Assembly: GCF_963678635.1 (NCBI RefSeq)
Contig: NC_087063.1
Location: 3,942,580 to 4,006,579 of the forward strand
Source: Symsagittifera roscoffensis
Lineage: Eukaryota; Xenacoelomorpha; Acoela; Convolutidae
Direction of reading: 5' to 3'
Length of the DNA: 64,000 nucleotides
Shown: piece after piece, positions 60,600 through 64,000 of the stretch
How positions within the stretch are numbered: position 1 is the stretch's first letter
How the letters are laid out: the number at the start of each line of letters is the position of its first letter
Position numbers and translations under genes: made by a program
The notes under the pieces: model-generated
What the model saw: only the letters and a program-made list of their open reading frames with translations
Database searches by the model: none
What the model was told of the DNA's origin: nothing

Positions 60600-60796
60600 C
60601 TATTTCTGGGCGATGCTCCAGTTCGACTGGACTGCTGTTGTTGTTGTTGTTGATAATGTTGTTGTTGTTGTTGTGGCAGCTGGCTGTAATGTTGACTCAT
60701 CTGGTTGGTCGTATTTGTTTGAGCACCAGAAGGGGGTGGTTGAACTTGATCTCCGGGAGTTGGGGGTTGTCGTCGAGGCATTCCATGAGGCGCAGT
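60600..60796 (-). CDS. poly-Q-rich 3' terminal exon of an unidentified gene
   Basis: Minus strand: a good 3' splice site (TATGTTTCAG at about 60806-60797) is followed by a frame TAPHGMPRRQPPTPGDQVQP, a Pro/Gln-rich stretch with CAA runs (QLPQQQQQHYQQ), and a stop after VHYL at about 60595. The composition is unlike the A+T-rich flanks. It looks like the last exon of a gene extending right, beyond what I can identify. CAA repeats alone could be low-complexity DNA, so confidence is limited. Confidence 0.45.
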
Positions 60797-60809
60797 TCTG
60801 AAACATATT

Positions 60810-61090
60810 TTTCGAATAAGTGTATAAAGAAAAAATAAAAAGCAATCTCGTTTTTGTTCATCATATAATTATCAAAACTGACAAAATCAAAAAGTTTGAC
60901 AAAAAATGTCCTATTTAAGATTAAATTGGTACTTGATAACTGAAAAATAGATTTTTTTTAGTTATTTCAGTGTTACTGAAGCTGATTGAAATTGGTGAAA
61001 ATTGTTTGGTTAAGCTTCACATAACATACTAATCTCTAATTGCATTATGTGTGGCATATTATCATGAAAAGAGCAATATTGATAAAACTT
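60810..61090. other. A+T-rich spacer, no gene seen
   Basis: If the poly-Q exon is real this is part of its upstream intron. No other feature. Confidence 0.4.
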
Positions 61091-61094
61091 TAAA

Positions 61095-61345
61095 AAAAAA
61101 AATCATGTTGTTGGCTTGTCAGCTCACCAAATTTTAACACAGAGGCGAAGCTTCGCTTCGCAAACACTAGCGAGAACACGACAAAAAAGCAGCTCTAGAA
61201 AGCTCTATAAGAAAAATAGAAATAGGTCTCGAGTTAGCAAAATTCGGTTAGGTCTAGGATTCGATCTGCGACCTACTGAAATCAAAAGATCTTGAGTCTG
61301 ACGCACTCATCGCCCAGCCACGCAAACTTAACTACCACCAAACAC
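61095..61345 (-). repeat. tRNA-Leu(CAA)-derived SINE
   Basis: On the minus strand the head has a box A-like GTGGCTGGGCGATGAG, an anticodon-arm-like CAGACTCAAGATCT with CAA in the loop position, and box B-like GATCGAATCC. The acceptor ends do not pair (GTTTGCG versus TAGACC), so it is not a working tRNA gene. It continues with a non-tRNA body including GCGAAGCTTCGC and ends in a T/A-rich run near 61100. Confidence 0.6.
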
Positions 61346-62194
61346 TAGTCACGAATAAAGCAGCTACATATGCTTATAAACTGCCAATGCCATTCAGCAA
61401 AAGTGGCATCAAATACAAATAGACACAATTTTGCATGTAATATTTTGGAATATATCTAACTAAAGCATCCACTTTAACTTGGCAGGTAACAAATTGCAAA
61501 ACATAAAGCCACATTATGTATAAATTATGTATATCAAAAAATGGCGAGATATATTGAGTAAAAAATTTCTGAAATCGAGTTTTTATGATTGTTATACTGT
61601 TTGAACAAAAAACTTCTTTCGGTTCATTTGTTGAATTAAAAATGCAACAACTGATTAAACTTATTACTATTCAATTGTCAAAGCACATGCTATCAAAAAG
61701 CTGTGAAGGTGCCCCAAAAATGGCACCAAAGTTTGCGACTTGTGTTAGAAAAAAGAAGATTCTGAATAATACACTAAGTTGATGCTAGTATAAAGGCTTA
61801 AAACAATAGATCACAGGTGCGGATCGAGAACTTTGTCAACTTTCGTGGTGACTTTTCTGCTTAAATTTTTTTAGTTTCACCTAATTGATTTTATGAGCTC
61901 CCTCAAATCCTCATGAAGACCTTATTTGGACCAAATTGGCCCTTTTTGACCTAAATCCGCAAATTTTGACCTAAGATTTTGACCTAAACCCGCAATTGAT
62001 AAATCAAACAAAAAAACTACTTAATCAGTTTAAAAACCATTTCTGGCACTTTTCCTTTCAACCTCGTCATCGTCATAATTTTCTTGATAAATGCATGGCA
62101 ATAAATTGTCAGAGGTCGAAACTGGTTGCAAGCAACAATCTGCCACTTTTGCAAAAACGACAACTCGTCTCAAAGCAATTCAGAATTCGAATTT
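61346..62194. other. A+T-rich region without a supported gene
   Basis: Short frames only. TTTTGACCTAAAT/CCGCAA is repeated twice near 61945-61995. Confidence 0.45.
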
Positions 62195-62725
62195 TTGTTC
62201 CGACTTTCGATATGAAAGTGACGGAATATTTGTGCTCGGGTGGGTTTTTTTTTCTTCAGACAAATTTCGACTTTTTAACTAGCTATTTTTGACGGAATTT
62301 TTTTATATCATTCAAAAGATATTGTTGTCCTGAACTTAATTTTGAAAAGATATTTCACCTGTGATCATTTTTTGTAAAGTTATGGGGGTTTAAAGATTGC
62401 CATTTTGGCTAAATTGGGACAATTAACGCGCGATATATTTCGCGCTATTAACGCGTAAGCGGAGATTTAATCAGTTTTGAAATCGTTCCAAATTGGTTGA
62501 AAGAAGCTTATTTGCCATAATTGTTTTGTTACAATGAGCGAAATCTATTCTTATAAACTTCATACGGCGTGTGGGTGGATGATTTCATAAAAAAATTTCA
62601 AATTTTAGAAAAAAAAATTTTTCATTTTTTTCTTATATTTAATTTTTTTATGTTACTACTGCTCGATAAACCTGAAAAGGCAGTCGGAACATTCAGGGCT
62701 TTGCCCTGATACGAGCAGTCTTGTT
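62195..62725 (+). mobile_element. Helentron-like element, best-preserved copy
   Basis: 531 bp from TTGTTCCGACTTTCGATATG to ACGAGCAGTCTTGTT. The 5' hairpin, central GCGCGATATATTTCGCGC, inverted AGTCGGAACA and 3' stem-loop CAGGGCTTTGCCCTG are all intact. Best reference copy in the window for the family. Confidence 0.75.
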
Positions 62726-64000
62726 ATATTTCGAATTATTTATCAACTTATGGCAAGCATCTCGATTAACTGTCACTGGGGATTATTTGCAGACACAAGG
62801 TGTAGGCGGTGGTGTGTTGACTAACTCAAAACTTCAATAGCCTACAACTTTCTAAACGACAAGTGTATCGACTTGCATAAAAATCATGCAGAACTCAATT
62901 TTAAAAAAATTGGTACACCAATTGCTCTCGTAATAAACATTTTCAATAAATTGTTAATTGAAACGCTGATATTTTTTGTTACAAATATTTTTAAGAAATC
63001 TGCACACAAAAATTGGCTTTGCATTGGCTTTGATCTGTCTGATTTATAGTCAGCATTATAGTCAATTATTCAAAAAATAATAGCAGAATTATGCCAAAAG
63101 ACAAAAATGAATACGATTAGATTTCAACTTGTGATTTCAACTTGTTAGACTTCAACTAGTTTAGTCTGAAAAACGAAACATTTTGAAAAAGAATTTATTT
63201 GATAATTATATTAAAATGCCGCATTTGATTGACCCCTTATAAGTTTTCTGTGATACCACCAAAAATCTCCAAAATTAATTTCTCAAAATAAACCCGCAAG
63301 CTTATAATCCTATATGCTCCATCTCAGGAAAACTCAATTTGCTCTATTTATATGATATTCAATGACATTGAATGAAAATTGATCTCATATTTTAAAACCA
63401 CCTACAGTCACTCACTACACAGTCTTTATTGAATTAAAAATTAAAAACTTTCCAAATTGTTTCACGCGTGAAAATGTCAAGACTAGCATTATTCTCTAAA
63501 TTAAAACTAATTTTGTACAGCTAAAACACACAGCTCCCTAAAATAGATTAATTTTGCATGTAATAAATTGAAATTTAAATTGTTTATAATTTCTGCATTT
63601 CAAATATCTCGCAAAATAAATGCATTCGAAATTTGTTGATGAGGAATTGTAAATGCTATAACGTTAATATGAAGTATTGCTAGCTTAAACTTTTTAAAAT
63701 TATTTCAAAATCATCAGTTGAGTTACATTATTGACAGTCCAAATACAACCTACGGAAAATTGTTGTTCAAAAGACCCATAATCTTTCTTTAGTTTCATGC
63801 AAACTCATTTTTTGATAGACATTTATGAAATTGTTTTATACGTATGTTTATTTCTGGATTTGAAAAATTAGTATTTCTGCACCGAAGTCAACCCAGGATA
63901 CCTTTAAAAAACAGTCATAGAATATCTCACCTAACCACACAGACATCAACAAAACAAACTAAGATGTCGCTATTTGTTAGCAAACTATGAAAACCGATTG
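62726..64000. other. A+T-rich region to the window end, no gene seen
   Basis: No frame over 60 codons with any motif; no repeat recognised. Confidence 0.5.

Noticed and set aside
61270-61345. Functional tRNA-Leu gene
   Set aside because: Acceptor stem does not pair and the anticodon stem is degraded; better explained as a SINE head.

Overview
This is a window of animal nuclear DNA. Two genes support that: a spliced two-RING/IQ-motif gene of the RNF32 type and a spliced tandem CCCH zinc-finger gene of the tristetraprolin (TTP/ZFP36) type. Both have short canonical introns, sit in A+T-rich DNA and are surrounded by relics of many transposon classes. I cannot name the species; an invertebrate fits the short introns and dense small repeats.

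Left part (1-27150): a decayed LINE (ORF1-like protein, APE endonuclease, reverse transcriptase, C-terminal zinc knuckle) is split by a giant LTR retrotransposon at 1588-24521 (22,934 bp). That element lies on the minus strand. It has two 917-bp LTRs that I read as identical, a leader of about 2.5 kb with a 13-14-bp minisatellite and three 70-bp repeats, an uninterrupted 2935-codon gag-pol ORF of Ty3/gypsy order (PR-RT-RH-INT), and a second uninterrupted 2959-codon ORF in the position where env would sit. ORF2 is not a recognisable envelope. It carries a long coiled coil, an SGNH/GDSL-esterase-like domain, a second degenerate SGNH-like segment, one hydrophobic stretch and large regions I do not recognise. 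The hexamer CTCAAG is strongly over-represented through the whole element. This element is the most unusual system in the window.

Middle (27600-44300): a second, more decayed relic of the same LINE family (about 27600-32970), itself invaded by an opposite-strand LINE relic; then a gene-poor stretch of 12 kb holding many copies of a repeat of about 500 bp whose ends look like those of a Helentron-type non-autonomous element, plus a clear hAT-type MITE with an 8-bp target duplication.

Right part (44300-64000): the TTP-like gene (minus, 48056-45366); a cluster of small TIR elements, three of which lie in introns of the two host genes; a hAT-like transposase relic flanked by GGTATCT-type arrays; an unrecognised 228-codon coiled-coil ORF between two 238-bp direct repeats about 98% identical; the RNF32-like gene (minus, 59795-57790); a poly-Q 3' exon of another minus-strand gene; and a tRNA-Leu-derived SINE. 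The remaining DNA shows no supportable gene.
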